Below are positions 1-12,300 of a DNA stretch of 64,000 nt, one piece after another. The notes under the pieces are model-generated. The model saw only the letters and a list, made by a program, of their open reading frames with translations, searched no databases and had not been told where the DNA came from. Positions within the stretch are counted from its first letter, which is position 1. Each line of letters opens with the position of its first letter. Position numbers and translations under genes: made by a program. The stretch spans positions 21,700,001-21,764,000 of the forward strand of contig OZ059897.1 of assembly GCA_964057225.1 (NCBI GenBank), in the 5' to 3' direction. This DNA is from Auanema rhodensis. Its lineage: Eukaryota; Nematoda; Chromadorea; Rhabditida; Rhabditidae.

Positions 1-64
1 GTTTTCAAAATTAGATTCCCCATGTCCATATTAGTCTAAAAACAAATTTTTATTGATATTGGTG

Positions 65-77
65 CATGGTAACCATG
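65..77. other. Dyad symmetry CATGGT-A-ACCATG (one per monomer)
   Basis: Two perfect 6-base inverted arms flank a single A at position 71 of the monomer. In copies with T at position 64 the arms extend to seven bases (TCATGGT-A-ACCATGA); with G they stay at six. Variants that break it fall in blocks: T70C (for example 34172-34347 and 49484-49659), A72T (35228-35403, 38220-38395, 44556-44731) and G69T (57404-57579, 60572-60747). Short dyads have been proposed to matter in centromeric satellites that lack a CENP-B box. Any role here is inference. The loop is too short for a normal hairpin, so a protein-binding dyad is more plausible than a cruciform. Confidence 0.6.
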
Positions 78-86
78 ACTTTGAAA

Positions 87-96
87 TTTACGTGAA
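87..96. other. First ACGTG core, TTTACGTGAA (near-palindrome)
   Basis: Monomer positions 87-96 read TTTACGTGAA in most copies. The variant T89C, seen for instance in 27836-28011, 34700-34875, 46316-46491 and 59692-59867, turns it into the perfect 10-bp palindrome TTCACGTGAA that also sits at 152-161. Three changes affect the site in other copies: G92T (ACTTGAAC, for example 35580-35931) destroys the core, and A86T with T87A (2641-2992) alters the left flank. Its core centre (91.5) lies 33 bp before the next one. Confidence 0.6.
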
Positions 97-121
97 CTTT
101 AATTTATGCTAATTAAATGTA

Positions 122-135
122 CACGTGATGTGCAC
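122..135. other. CACGTG palindrome followed by GTGCAC palindrome
   Basis: Positions 122-127 are CACGTG and 130-135 are GTGCAC, two perfect hexamer palindromes separated by AT. CACGTG is the core of E-box/G-box sites recognised by bHLH and bZIP proteins in eukaryotes. With the next two bases it also reads ATCACGTG on the minus strand. Both are nearly invariant; exceptions are G127A (34700-34875, 37340-37515, 41212-41387, 43676-43851), one CATGTG copy in 41388-41563, and G132T, which breaks GTGCAC in copies such as 26076-26251 and 39276-39451. Protein binding is inference. Confidence 0.6.
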
Positions 136-151
136 TTGGTATGTAACTCGC

Positions 152-161
152 TTCACGTGAA
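152..161. other. TTCACGTGAA perfect palindrome
   Basis: A perfect 10-bp palindrome lies near the 3' end of the monomer, with a CACGTG centre at 156.5, 32 bp after the centre of the second ACGTG core. It is broken in blocks of copies by G159A (CACGTAAAAG; many copies between 3169 and 9856, and one member of the 6-monomer HOR), by C154T (TTTACGTGAA; 36108-36283, 42972-43147, 58460-58635) and by T153C (1937-2112, 20092-20267). Confidence 0.6.
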
Positions 162-1232
162 AGATAAAGAGATGCGGTTTTCAAAATTAGATTCCCCATG
201 TCCATATTAGTCTAAAAACAAATTTTTATTGATATTGGTTCATGGTAACCATGACTTTGAAATTTACGTGAACTTTAATTTATGCTAATTGAATTTACAC
301 GTGATGTGCACTTGGTATGTAACTCGCTTCACGTGAAAGATAAAAAGATGTGGTTTTCAAAATTAGATTCCCCATGTCCATATTAGTCTAAAAACTAATT
401 TTTATTGATATTGGTTCATGGTAACCATGACTTTGAAATTTACGTGAACTTTAATTTATGCTAATTAAATGTACACGTGATGTGCACTTGGTATGTAACT
501 CGCTTCACGTGAAAGATAAAGAGATGCGGTTTTCAAAATTAGATTCCCCATGTCCATATTAGTCTAAAAACAAATTTTTATTGATATTGGTGCATGGTAA
601 CCATGACTTTGAAATTTACGTGAACTTTAATTTATGCTAATTAAATGTACACGTGATGTGCACTTGGTATGTAACTCGCTTCACGTGAAAGATAAAGAGA
701 TGCGGTTTTCAAAATTAGATTCCCCATGTCCATATTAGTCTAAAACCAAATTTTTATTGATATTGGTTCATGGTAACCATGACTTTGAAATTTACGTGAA
801 CTTTAATTTATGCTAATTAAATGTACACGTGATGTGCACTTGGTATGTAACTCGCTTCACGTGAAAGATGAAGAGATGCGGTTTTCAAAATTAGATTCCC
901 CATGTCCATATTAGTCTAAAAACAAATTTTTATTGATATTGGTTCATGGTAACCATGACTTTGAAATTTACGTGAACTTTAATTTATGCTAATTGAATTT
1001 ACACGTGATGTGCACTTGGTATGTAACTCGCTTCACGTGAAAGATAAAAAGATGTGGTTTTCAAAATTAGATTCCCCATGTCCATATTAGTCTAAAAACT
1101 AATTTTTATTGATATTGGTTCATGGTAACCATGACTTTGAAATTTACGTGAACTTTAATTTATGCTAATTAAATGTACACGTGATGTGCACTTGGTATGT
1201 AACTCGCTTCACGTGAAAGATAAAGAGATGCG

Positions 1233-1408
1233 GTTTTCAAAATTAGATTCCCCATGTCCATATTAGTCTAAAACCAAATTTTTATTGATATTGGTTCATG
1301 GTAACCATGACTTTGAAATTTACGTGAACTTTAATTTATGCTAATTAAATGTACACGTGATGTGCACTTGGTATGTAACTCGCTTCACGTGAAAGATAAA
1401 AAGATGTG
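1233..1408 (+). repeat. Chimeric monomer 8 (D-type left part, A-type right end)
   Basis: This copy has AAAACCA (A42C), otherwise found in D-type copies ending AGATGAAG, but it ends with AAAAAGATGTGG, the mark of A-type copies. It lacks the GAATTT of A-type copies, so the switch lies between about positions 119 and 169. The register is unchanged. It looks like the product of an in-register unequal exchange. Confidence 0.7.
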
Positions 1409-4400
1409 GTTTTCAAAATTAGATTCCCCATGTCCATATTAGTCTAAAAACTAATTTTTATTGATATTGGTTCATGGTAACCATGACTTTGAAATTTACG
1501 TGAACTTTAATTTATGCTAATTAAATGTACACGTGATGTGCACTTGGTATGTAACTCGCTTCACGTGAAAGATAAAGAGATGCGGTTTTCAAAATTAGAT
1601 TCCCCATGTCCATATTAGTCTAAAAACAAATTTTTATTGATATTGGTGCATGGTAACCATGACTTTGAAATTTACGTGAACTTTAATTTATGCTAATTAA
1701 ATGTACACGTGATGTGCACTTGGTATGTAACTCGCTTCACGTGAAAGATAAAGAGATGCGGTTTTCAAAATTAGATTCCCCATGTCCATATTAGTCTAAA
1801 ACCAAATTTTTATTGATATTGGTTCATGGTAACCATGACTTTGAAATTTACGTGAACTTTAATTTATGCTAATTAAATGTACACGTGATGTGCACTTGGT
1901 ATGTAACTCGCTTCACGTGAAAGATGAAGAGATGCGGTTTTCAAAATTAGATTCCCCATGTCCATATTAGTCTAAAAACAAATTTTTATTGATATTGGTT
2001 CATGGTAACCATGACTTTGAAATTTACGTGAACTTTAATTTATGCTAATTAAATGTACACGTGATGTGCACTTGGTATGTAACTCGCTCCACGTGAAAGA
2101 TAAAGAGATGCGGTTTTCAAAATTTGATTCCCCATGTCCATATTAGTCTAAAAACAAATTTTTATTGATATTGGTTCATGGTAACCATGACTTTGAAATT
2201 TACGTGAACTTTAATTTATGCTAATTAAATGTACACGTGATGTGCACTTGGTATGTAACTCGCTTCACGTGAAAGATAAAGAGATGCGGTTTTTAAAATT
2301 AGATTCCCCATGTCCATATTAGTCTAAAAACAAATTTTTATTGATATTGGTGCATGGTAACCATGACTTTGAAATTTACGTGAACTTTAATTTATGCTAA
2401 TTAAATGTACACGTGATGTGCACTTGGTATGTAACTCGCTTCACGTGAAAGATAAAGAGATGCGGTTTTCAAAATTAGATTCCCCATCTCCATATTAGTC
2501 TAAAAACAAATTTTTATTGATATTGGTGCATGGTAACCATGACTTTGAAATTTACGTGAACTTTAATTTATGCTAATTAAATGTACACGTGATGTGCACT
2601 TGGTATGTAACTCGCTTCACGTGAAAGATAAAGAGATGCGGTTTTCAAAATTAGATTCCCCATGTCCATATTAGTCTAAAAACAAATTTTTATTGATATT
2701 GGTTCATGGTAACCATGACTTTGAATATTACGTGAACTTTAATTTATGCTAATTGAATGTACACGTGATGTGCACTTGGTATGTAACTCGCTTCACGTGA
2801 AAGATAAAGAGATGCGGTTTTCAAAATTAGATTCCCCATGTCCATATTAGTCTAAAAACAAATTTTTATTGATATTGGTTCATGGTAACCATGACTTTGA
2901 ATATTACGTGAACTTTAATTTATGCTAATTGAATGTACACGTGATGTGCACTTGGTATGTAACTCGCTTCACGTGAAAGATAAAGAGATGCGGTTTTCAA
3001 AATTAGATTCCCCATGTCCATATTAGTCTAAAAACAAATTTTTATTGATATTGGTTCATGGTAACCATGACTTTGAAATTTACGTGAACTTTAATTTATG
3101 CTAATTAAATGTACACGTGATGTGCACTTGGTATGTAACTCGCTTCACGTGAAAGATAAAGAGATGCGGTTTTCAAAATTAGATTCCCCATGTCCATATT
3201 AGTCTAAAAACAAATTTTTATTGATATTGGTGCATGGTAACCATGACTTTGAAATTTACGTGAACTTTAATTTATGCTAATTAAATGTACACGTGATGTG
3301 CACTTGGTATGTAACTCGCTTCACGTAAAAGATGAAGAGATGCGGTTTTCAAAATTAGATTCCCCATGTCCATATTAGTCTAAAAACAAATTTTTATTGA
3401 TATTGGTGCATGGTAACCATGACTTTGAAATTTACGTGAACTTTAATTTATGCTAATTAAATGTACACGTGATGTGCACTTGGTATGTAACTTGCTTCAC
3501 GTGAAAGATCAAGAGATGCGGTTTTCAAAATTAGATTCCCCATGTCCATATTAGTCTAAAAACAAATTTTTATTGATATTGGTGCATGGTAACCATGACT
3601 TTGAAATTTACGTGAACTTTAATTTATGCTAATTAAATGTACACGTGATGTGCACTTGGTATGTAACTCGCTTCACGTAAAAGATAAAGAGATTCGGTTC
3701 TCAAAATTAGATTCCCCATGTCCATATTAGTCTAAAAACAAATTTTTATTGATATTGGTGCATGGTAACCATGACTTTGAAATTTACGTGAACTTTAATT
3801 TATGCTAATTAAATGTACACGTGATGTGCACTTGGTATGTAACTCGCTTCACGTAAAAAATAAAGAGATGCGGTTTTCAAAATTAGATTCCCCATGTCCA
3901 TATTAGTCTAAAAACAAATTTTTATTGATATTGGTTCATGGTAACCATGACTTTGAAATTTACGTGAACTTTAATTTATGCTAATTAAATGTACACGTGA
4001 TGTGCACTTGGTATGTAACTCGCTTCACGTGAAAGATAAAGAGATTCGGTTTTCAAAATTAGATTCTCCATGTCCATATTAGTCTAAAAACAAATTTTTA
4101 TTGATATTGGTGCATGGTAACCATGACTTTGAAATTTACGTGAACTTTAATTTATGCTAATTAAATGTACACGTGATGTGCACTTGGTATGTAACTCGCT
4201 TCACGTAAAAAATAAAGAGATGCGGTTTTCAAAATTAGATTCCCCATGTCCATATTAGTTTAAAAACAAATTTTTATTGATATTGGTTCATGGTAACCAT
4301 GACTTTGAAATTTACGTGAACTTTAATTTATGCTAATTAAATGTACACGTGATGTGCACTTGGTATGTAACTCGCTTCACGTGAAAGATAAAGAGATGCG

Positions 4401-6160
4401 GTTTTTAAAATTAGATTCCCCATGTCCATATTAGTCTAAAAACAAATTTTTATTGATATTGGTGCATGGTAACCATGACTTTGAAATTTACGTGAACTTT
4501 AATTTATGCTAATTAAATGTACACGTGATGTGCACTTGGTATGTAACTCGCTTCACGTAAAAGATGAAGAGATGCGGTTTTCAAAATTAGATTCCCCATG
4601 TCCATATTAGTCTAAAAACAAATTTTTATTGATATTGGTGCATGGTAACCATGACTTTGAAATTTACGTGAACTTTAATTTATGCTAATTAAATGTACAC
4701 GTGATGTGCACTTGGTATGTAACTCGCTTCACGTGAAAGATAAAGAGATGCGGTTTTCAAAATTAGATTCCCCATGTCCATATTAGTCTAAAAACAAATT
4801 TTTATTGATATTGGTGCATGGTAACCATGACTTTGAAATTTACGTGAACTTTAATTTATGCTAATTAAATGTACACGTGATGTGCACTTGGTATGTAACT
4901 CGCTTCACGTGAAAGATAAAGAGATGCGGTTTTCAAAGTTAGATTCCCCATGTCCATATTAGTCTAAAAACAAATTTTTATTGATATTGGTTCATGGTAA
5001 CCATGACTTTGAATATTACGTGAACTTTAATTTATGCTAATTGAATGTACACGTGATGTGCACTTGGTATGTAACTCGCTTCACGTGAAAGATAAAGAGA
5101 TGCGGTTTTCAAAATTAGATTCCCCATGTCCATATTAGTCTAAAAACAAATTTTTATTGATATTGCTTCATGGTAACCATGACTTTGAAATTTACGTGAA
5201 CTTTAATTTATGCTAATTAAATGTACACGTGATGTGCACTTGGTATGTAACTCGCTTCACGTGAAAGATAAAGAGATGCGGTTTTTAAAATTAGATTCCC
5301 CATGTCCATATTAGTCTAAAAACAAATTTTTATTGATATTGGTGCATGGTAACCATGACTTTGAAATTTACGTGAACTTTAATTTATGCTAATTAAATGT
5401 ACACGTGATGTGCACTTGGTATGTAACTCGCTTCACGTAAAAGATGAAGAGATGCGGTTTTCAAAATTAGATTCCCCATGTCCATATTAGTCTAAAAACA
5501 AATTTTTATTGATATTGGTGCATGGTAACCATGACTTTGAAATTTACGTGAACTTTAATTTATGCTAATTAAATGTACACGTGATGTGCACTTGGTATGT
5601 AACTCGCTTCACGTGAAAGATAAAGAGATGCGGTTTTCAAAATTAGATTCCCCATGTCCATATTAGTCTAAAAACAAATTTTTATTGATATTGGTGCATG
5701 GTAACCATGACTTTGAAATTTACGTGAACTTTAATTTATGCTAATTAAATGTACACGTGATGTGCACTTGGTATGTAACTCGCTTCACGTGAAAGATAAA
5801 GAGATGCGGTTTTCAAAGTTAGATTCCCCATGTCCATATTAGTCTAAAAACAAATTTTTATTGATATTGGTTCATGGTAACCATGACTTTGAATATTACG
5901 TGAACTTTAATTTATGCTAATTGAATGTACACGTGATGTGCACTTGGTATGTAACTCGCTTCACGTGAAAGATAAAGAGATGCGGTTTTCAAAATTAGAT
6001 TCCCCATGTCCATATTAGTCTAAAAACAAATTTTTATTGATATTGCTTCATGGTAACCATGACTTTGAAATTTACGTGAACTTTAATTTATGCTAATTAA
6101 ATGTACACGTGATGTGCACTTGGTATGTAACTCGCTTCACGTGAAAGATCAAGAGATGCG
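4401..6160 (+). repeat. Tandem duplication of five monomers (880 bp x 2)
   Basis: Monomers 26-30 (4401-5280) and 31-35 (5281-6160) carry the same ordered marks: TTTTTAAA with CGTAAAAGATGAAG, two G64 copies, a copy with CAAAGTTAG plus GAATATTA, and a copy with the rare ATTGCTTCATGG (G62C). The only difference I noticed is AGATAAAG against AGATCAAG at the ends of monomers 30 and 35, which points to a recent event. Confidence 0.85.
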
Positions 6161-7216
6161 GTTTTAAAAATTAGATTCCCCATGTCCATATTAGTCTAAA
6201 AACAAATTTTTATTGATATTGGTGCATGGTAACCATGACTTTGAAATTTACGTGAACTTTAATTTATGCTAATTAAATGTACACGTGATGTGCACTTGGT
6301 ATGTAACTCGCTTCACGTGAAAGATAAAGAGATTTGGTTTTCAAAATTAGATTCCCCATGTCCATATTAGTCTAAAAACAAATTTTTATTGATATTGGTG
6401 CATGGTAACCATGACTTTGAAATTTACGTGAACTTTAATTTATGCTAATTAAATGTACACGTGATGTGCACTTGGTATGTAACTCGCTTCACGTAAAAAA
6501 TAAAGAGATGCGGTTTTCAAAAATAGATTCCCCATGTCCATATTAGTCTAAAAACAAATTTTTATTGATATTGGTTCATGGTAACCATGACTTTGAAATT
6601 TACGTGAACTTTAATTTATGCTAATTAAATGTACACGTGATGTGCACTTGGTATGTAACTCACTTCACGTGAAAGATAAAGAGATTCGGTTTTCGAAATT
6701 AGATTCCCCATGTCCATATTAGTCTAAAAACAAATTTTTATTGATATTGGTTCATGGTAACCATGACTTTGAATATTACGTGAACGTTAATTTATGCTAA
6801 TTGAATGTACACGTGATGTGCACTTGGTATGTAACTCGCTTCACGTGAAAGATGAAGAGATGCGGTTTTTAAAATTAGATTCCCCATGTCCATATTAGTC
6901 TAAAAACAAATTTTTATTGATATTGGTTCATGGTAACCATGACTTTGAAATTTACGTGAACTTTAATTTATGCTAATTAAATGTACACGTGATGTGCACT
7001 TGGTATGTAACTCGCTTCACGTGAAAGATAAAGAGATGCGGTTTTCAAAATTAGATTCCCCATGTCCATATTAGTCTAAAAACAAATTTTTATTGATATT
7101 GGTTCATGGTAACCATGACTTTGAAATTTACGTGAACTTTAATTTATGCTAATTAAATGTACACGTGATGTGCACTTGGTATGTAACTCGCTTCACGTGA
7201 AAGATAAAGAGATGCG

Positions 7217-9328
7217 GTTTTCAAAATTAGATTCCCCATGTCCATATTAGTCTAAAAACAAATTTTTATTGATATTGGTGCATGGTAACCATGACTTTGA
7301 AATTTACGTGAACTTTAATTTATGCTAATTAAATGTACACGTGATGTGCACTTGGTATGTAACTCGCTTCACGTAAAAGATGAAGAGATGCGGTTTTCAA
7401 AATTAGATTCCCCATGTCCATATTAGTCTAAAAACAAATTTTTATTGATATTGGTGCATGGTAACCATGACTTTGAAATTTACGTGAACTTTAATTTATG
7501 CTAATTAAATGTACACGTGATGTGCACTTGGTATGTAACTCGCTTCACGTGAAAGATCAAGAGATGCGGTTTTCAAAATTAGATTCCCCATGTCCATATT
7601 AGTCTAAAAACAAATTTTTATTGATATTGGTGCATGGTAACCATGACTTTGAAATTTACGTGAACTTTAATTTATGCTAATTAATTGTACACGTGATGTG
7701 CACTTGGTATGTAACTCGCTTCACGTGAAAGATAAAGAGATTCGGTTTTCAAAATTAGATTCCCCATGTCCATATTAGTCTAAAAACAAATTTTTATTGA
7801 TATTGGTGCATGGTAACCATGACTTTGAAATTTACGTGAACTTTAATTTATGCTAATTAAATGTACACGTGATGTGCACTTGGTATGTAACTCGCTTCAC
7901 GTAAAAAATAAAGAGATGCGGTTTTCAAAATTAGATTCCCCATGTCCATATTAGTCTAAAAACAAATTTTTATTGATATTGGTTCATGGTAACCATGACT
8001 TTGAAATTTACGTGAACTTTAATTTATGCTAATTAAATGTACACGTGATGTGCACTTGGTATGTAACTCGCTTCACGTGAAAGATAAAGAGATTCGGTTT
8101 TCGAAATTAGATTCCCCATGTCCATATTAGTCTAAAAACAAATTTTTATTGATATTGGTTCATGGTAACCATGACTTTGAATATTACGTGAACGTTAATT
8201 TATGCTAATTGAATGTACACGTGATGTGCACTTGGTATGTAACTCGCTTCACGTGAAAGATAAAGAGATGCGGTTTTCAAAATTAGATTCCCCATGTCCA
8301 TATTAGTCTAAAAACAAATTTTTATTGATATTGGTTCATGGTAACCATGACTTTGAAATTTACGTGAACTTTGATTTATGCTAATTAAATGTACACGTGA
8401 TGTGCACTTGGTATGTAACTCGCTTCACGTGAAAGATCAAGAGATGCGGTTTTCAAAATTAGATTCCCCATGTCCATATTAGTCTAAAAACAAATTTTTA
8501 TTGATATTGGTGCATGGTAACCATGACTTTGAAATTTACGTGAACTTTAATTTATGCTAATTAAATGTACACGTGATGTGCACTTGGTATGTAACTCGCT
8601 TCACGTGAAAGATAAAGAGATTCGGTTTTCAAAATTAGATTCCCCATGTCCATATTAGTCTAAAAACAAATTTTTATTGATATTGGTGCATGGTAACCAT
8701 GACTTTGAAATTTACGTGAACTTTAATTTATGCTAATTAAATGTACACGTGATGTGCACTTGGTATGTAACTCGCTTCACGTAAAAGATGAAGAGATGCG
8801 GTTTTCAAAATTAGATTCCCCATGTCCATATTAGTCTAAAAACAAGTTTTTATTGATATTGGTGCATGGTAACCATGACTTTGAAATTTACGTGAACTTT
8901 AATTTATGCTAATTAAATGTACACGTGATGTGCACTTGGTATGTAACTCGCTTCACGTGAAAGATCAAGAGATGCGGTTTTCAAAATTAGATTCCCCATG
9001 TCCATATTAGTCTAAAAACAAATTTTTATTGATATTGGTGCATGGTAACCATGACTTTGAAATTTACGTGAACTTTAATTTATGCTAATTAAATGTACAC
9101 GTGATGTGCACTTGGTATGTAACTCGCTTCACGTGAAAGATAAAGAGATTCGGTTTTCAAAATTAGATTCCCCATGTCCATATTAGTCTAAAAACAAATT
9201 TTTATTGATATTGGTGCATGGTAACCATGACTTTGAAATTTACGTGAACTTTAATTTATGCTAATTAAATGTACACGTGATGTGCACTTGGTATGTAACT
9301 CGCTTCACGTAAAAAATAAAGAGATGCG
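7217..9328 (+). repeat. Repeated 4-6 monomer series with G159A, A166C and G174T marks
   Basis: Monomers 42-47 run CGTAAAAGATGAAG, AGATCAAG, GATTCGG, CGTAAAAAATAAAG, GATTCGG, then TTTTCGAAAT with GAATATTA and the rare GAACGTT (T98G). The first four marks recur at monomers 50-53 (8625-9328). The GAACGTT copy also occurs at 6689-6864, following a GATTCGG end, so the series was copied at least twice. Confidence 0.7.
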
Positions 9329-12300
9329 GTTTTCAAAATTAGATTCCCCATGTCCATATTAGTCTAAAAACAAATTTTTATTGATATTGGTTCCTGGTAA
9401 CCATGACTTTGAAATTTACGTGAACTTTAATTTATGCTAATTAAATGTACACGTGATGTGCACTTGGTATGTAACTCGCTTCACGTGAAAGATAAAGAGA
9501 TGCGGTTTTCAAAATTAGATTCCCCATGTTCATATTAGTCTAAAAACAAATTTTTATTGATATTGGTTCATGGTAACCATGACTTTGAATATTACGTGAA
9601 CTTTAATTTATGCTAATTGAATGTACACGTGATGTGCACTTGGTATGTAACTCGCTTCACGTGAAAGATAAAGAGATGCGGTTTTCAAAATTAGATTCCC
9701 CATGTCCATATTAGTCTAAAAACAAATTTTTATTGATATTGGTTCATGGTAACCATGACTTTGAAATTTACGTGAACTTTAATTTATGCTAATTAAATGT
9801 ACACGTGATGTGCACTTGGTATGTAACTCGCTTCACGTAAAAGATGAAGAGATGCGGTTTTCAAAATTAGATTCCCCATGTCCATATTAGTCTAAAAACA
9901 AATTTTTATTGATATTAGTGCATGGTAACCATGACTTTGAAATTTACGTGAACTTTAATTTATGCTAATTAAATGTACACGTGATGTGCACTTGGTATGT
10001 AACTCGCTTCACGTGAAAGATAAAGAGATGCGGTTTTCAAAATTAGATTCCCCATGTCCATATTAGTTTAAAAACAAATTTTTATTGATATTGGTTCATG
10101 GTAACCATGACTTTGAAATTTACGTGAACTTTAATTTATGCTAATTAAATGTACACGTGATGTGCACTTGGTATGTAACTCGCTTCACGTGAAAGATAAA
10201 GAGATGCGGTTTTCAAAATTAGATTCCCCATGTCCATATTAGTCTAAAAACAAATTTTTATTGATATTGGTGCATGGTAACCATGACTTTGAAATTTACG
10301 TGAACTTTAATTTATGCTAATTAAATGTACACGTGATGTGCACTTGGTATGGAACTCGCTTCACGTAAAAGATAAAGAGATGCGGTTTTCAAAAATAGAT
10401 TCCCCATGTCCATATTAGTCTAAAAACAAATTTTTATTGATATTGGTTCATGGTAACCATGACTTTGAAATTTACGTGAACTTTAATTTATGCTAATTAA
10501 ATGTACACGTGATGTGCACTTGGTATGTAACTCGCTTCACGTGAAAGATGAAGAGATGCGGTTTTCAAAATTAGATTCCCCATGTCCATATTAGTCTAAA
10601 AACAAATTTTTATTGATATTGGTGCATGGTAACCATGACTTTGAAATTTACGTGAACTTTAATTTATGCTAATTAAATGTACACGTGATGTGCACTTGGT
10701 ATGTAACTCGCTTCACGTGAAAGATAAAGAGATGCGGTTTTCAAAATTAGATTCCCCATGTCCATATTAGTCTAAAAACAAATTTTTATCGATATTGGTT
10801 CATGGTAACCATGACTTTGAAATTTACGTGAACTTTAATTTATGCTAATTAAATGTACACGTGATGTGCACTTGGTATGTAACTCGCTTCACGTGAAAGA
10901 TAAAGAGATGCGGTTTTCAAAATTAGATTCCCCATGTCCATATTAGTCTAAAAACAAATTTTTATTGATATTGGTTCATGGTAACCATGACTTTGAAATT
11001 TACGTGAACTTTAATTTATGCTAATTAAATGTACACGTGATGTGCACTTGGTATGTAACTCGCTTCACGTGAAAGATGAAGAGATGCGGTTTTCAAAATT
11101 AGATTCCCCATGTCCATATTAGTCTAAAAACAAATTTTTATTGATATTGGTTCATGGTAACCATGACTTTGAAATTTACGTGAACTTTAATTTATGCTAA
11201 TTAAATGTACACGTGATGTGCACTTGGTATGTAACTCGCTTCACGTGAAAGATAAAGAGATGCGGTTTTCAAAATTAGATTCCCCATGTCCATATTAGTT
11301 TAAAAACAAATTTTTATTGATATTGGTTCATGGTAACCATGACTTTGAAATTTACGTGAACTTTAATTTATGCTAATTAAATGTACACGTGATGTGCACT
11401 TGGTATGTAACTCGCTTCACGTGAAAGATAAAGAGATGCGGTTTTTAAAATTAGATTCCCCATGTCCATATTAGTCTAAAAACAAATTTTTATTGATATT
11501 GGTGCATGGTAACCATGACTTTGAAATTTACGTGAACTTAAATTTATGCTAATTAAATGTACACGTGATGTGCACTTGGTATGTAACTCGCTTCACGTGA
11601 AAGATAAAGAGATGCGGTTTTCAAAATTAGATTCCCCATGTCCATATTAGTCTAAAAACAAATTTTTATTGATATTGGTTCATGGTAACCATGACTTTGA
11701 AATTTACGTGAACTTTAATTTATGCTAATTAAATGTACACGTGATGTGCACTTGGTATGTAACTCGCTTCACGTGAAAGATAAAGAGATTCGGTTTTCAA
11801 AATTAGATTCCCCATGTCCATATTAGTCTAAAAACAAATTTTTATTGATATTGGTGCATGGTAACCATGACTTTGAAATTTACGTGAACTTAAATTTATG
11901 CTAATTAAATGTACACGTGATGTGCACTTGGTATGTAACTCGCTTCACGTGAAAGATGAAGAGATGCGGTTTTCAAAATTAGATTCCCCATGTCCATATT
12001 AGTCTAAAAACAAATTTTTATTGATATTGGTTCATGGTAACCATGACTTTGAAATTTACGTGAACTTTAATTTATGCTAATTAAATGTACACGTGATGTG
12101 CACTTGGTATGTAACTCGCTTCACGTGAAAGATGAAGAGATGCGGTTTTCAAAATTAGATTCCCCATGTCCATATTAGTTTAAAAACAAATTTTTATTGA
12201 TATTGGTTCATGGTAACCATGACTTTGAAATTTACGTGAACTTTAATTTATGCTAATTAAATGTACACGTGATGTGCACTTGGTATGTAACTCGCTTCAC

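Larger units (their letters stand above)
1..176 (+). repeat. Reference satellite monomer (register used throughout)
   Basis: This copy is close to the array consensus and defines positions 1-176. It starts with GTTTTCAAAATTAG and ends with GATAAAGAGATGCG. The first half is AT-rich with short A and T runs (38-51) and has no CpG. The second half has five CpGs (at 91, 124, 149, 156 and 175) and all the ACGTG cores. Position 64 splits the array into two large classes, G (GGTGCATGG, as here) and T (GGTTCATGG). Other recurrent variant sites are 5-7, 14, 18-20, 24, 26-27, 38-45, 54-55, 69-72, 86-92, 97-105, 115-119, 127, 132, 143, 149, 153-154, 159, 166, 169 and 174-175. In the consensus, stops at 12, 32 and 37 close the three forward frames. 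Confidence 0.95.
1..2112 (+). repeat. Monomers 1-12: 4-monomer (704-bp) higher-order pattern
   Basis: The order is: copy A with GAATTT and a GATGTGG end (A115G, G119T, G169A, C175T), copy B with AAAAACT (A44T), copy C with G at 64, and copy D with AAAACCA (A42C) ending AGATGAAG (A166G). It runs A-B-C-D at 177-880, restarts A-B at 881-1232, and after one hybrid continues B-C-D at 1409-1936. Monomer 12 has the T153C variant (CGCTCCAC). The same A-B-C-D-like series reappears at 19388-20267, far to the right. Confidence 0.8.

Noticed and set aside
65-77. Terminator-like hairpin
   Set aside because: The inverted arms have a one-base centre, are not followed by a T run, and recur in every monomer of a non-coding eukaryotic-type satellite.
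1-176. Identity with a named centromere satellite such as the 176-bp Brassica or 178-bp Arabidopsis repeats
   Set aside because: The length is similar, but the base sequence does not resemble those families as I know them. A database search would be decisive; without it the satellite is left unnamed.
171-187. CENP-B box
   Set aside because: The GATTCGG variants give a TTCG, but the required A and CGGG positions of the box are absent, and no other 17-bp match was seen.
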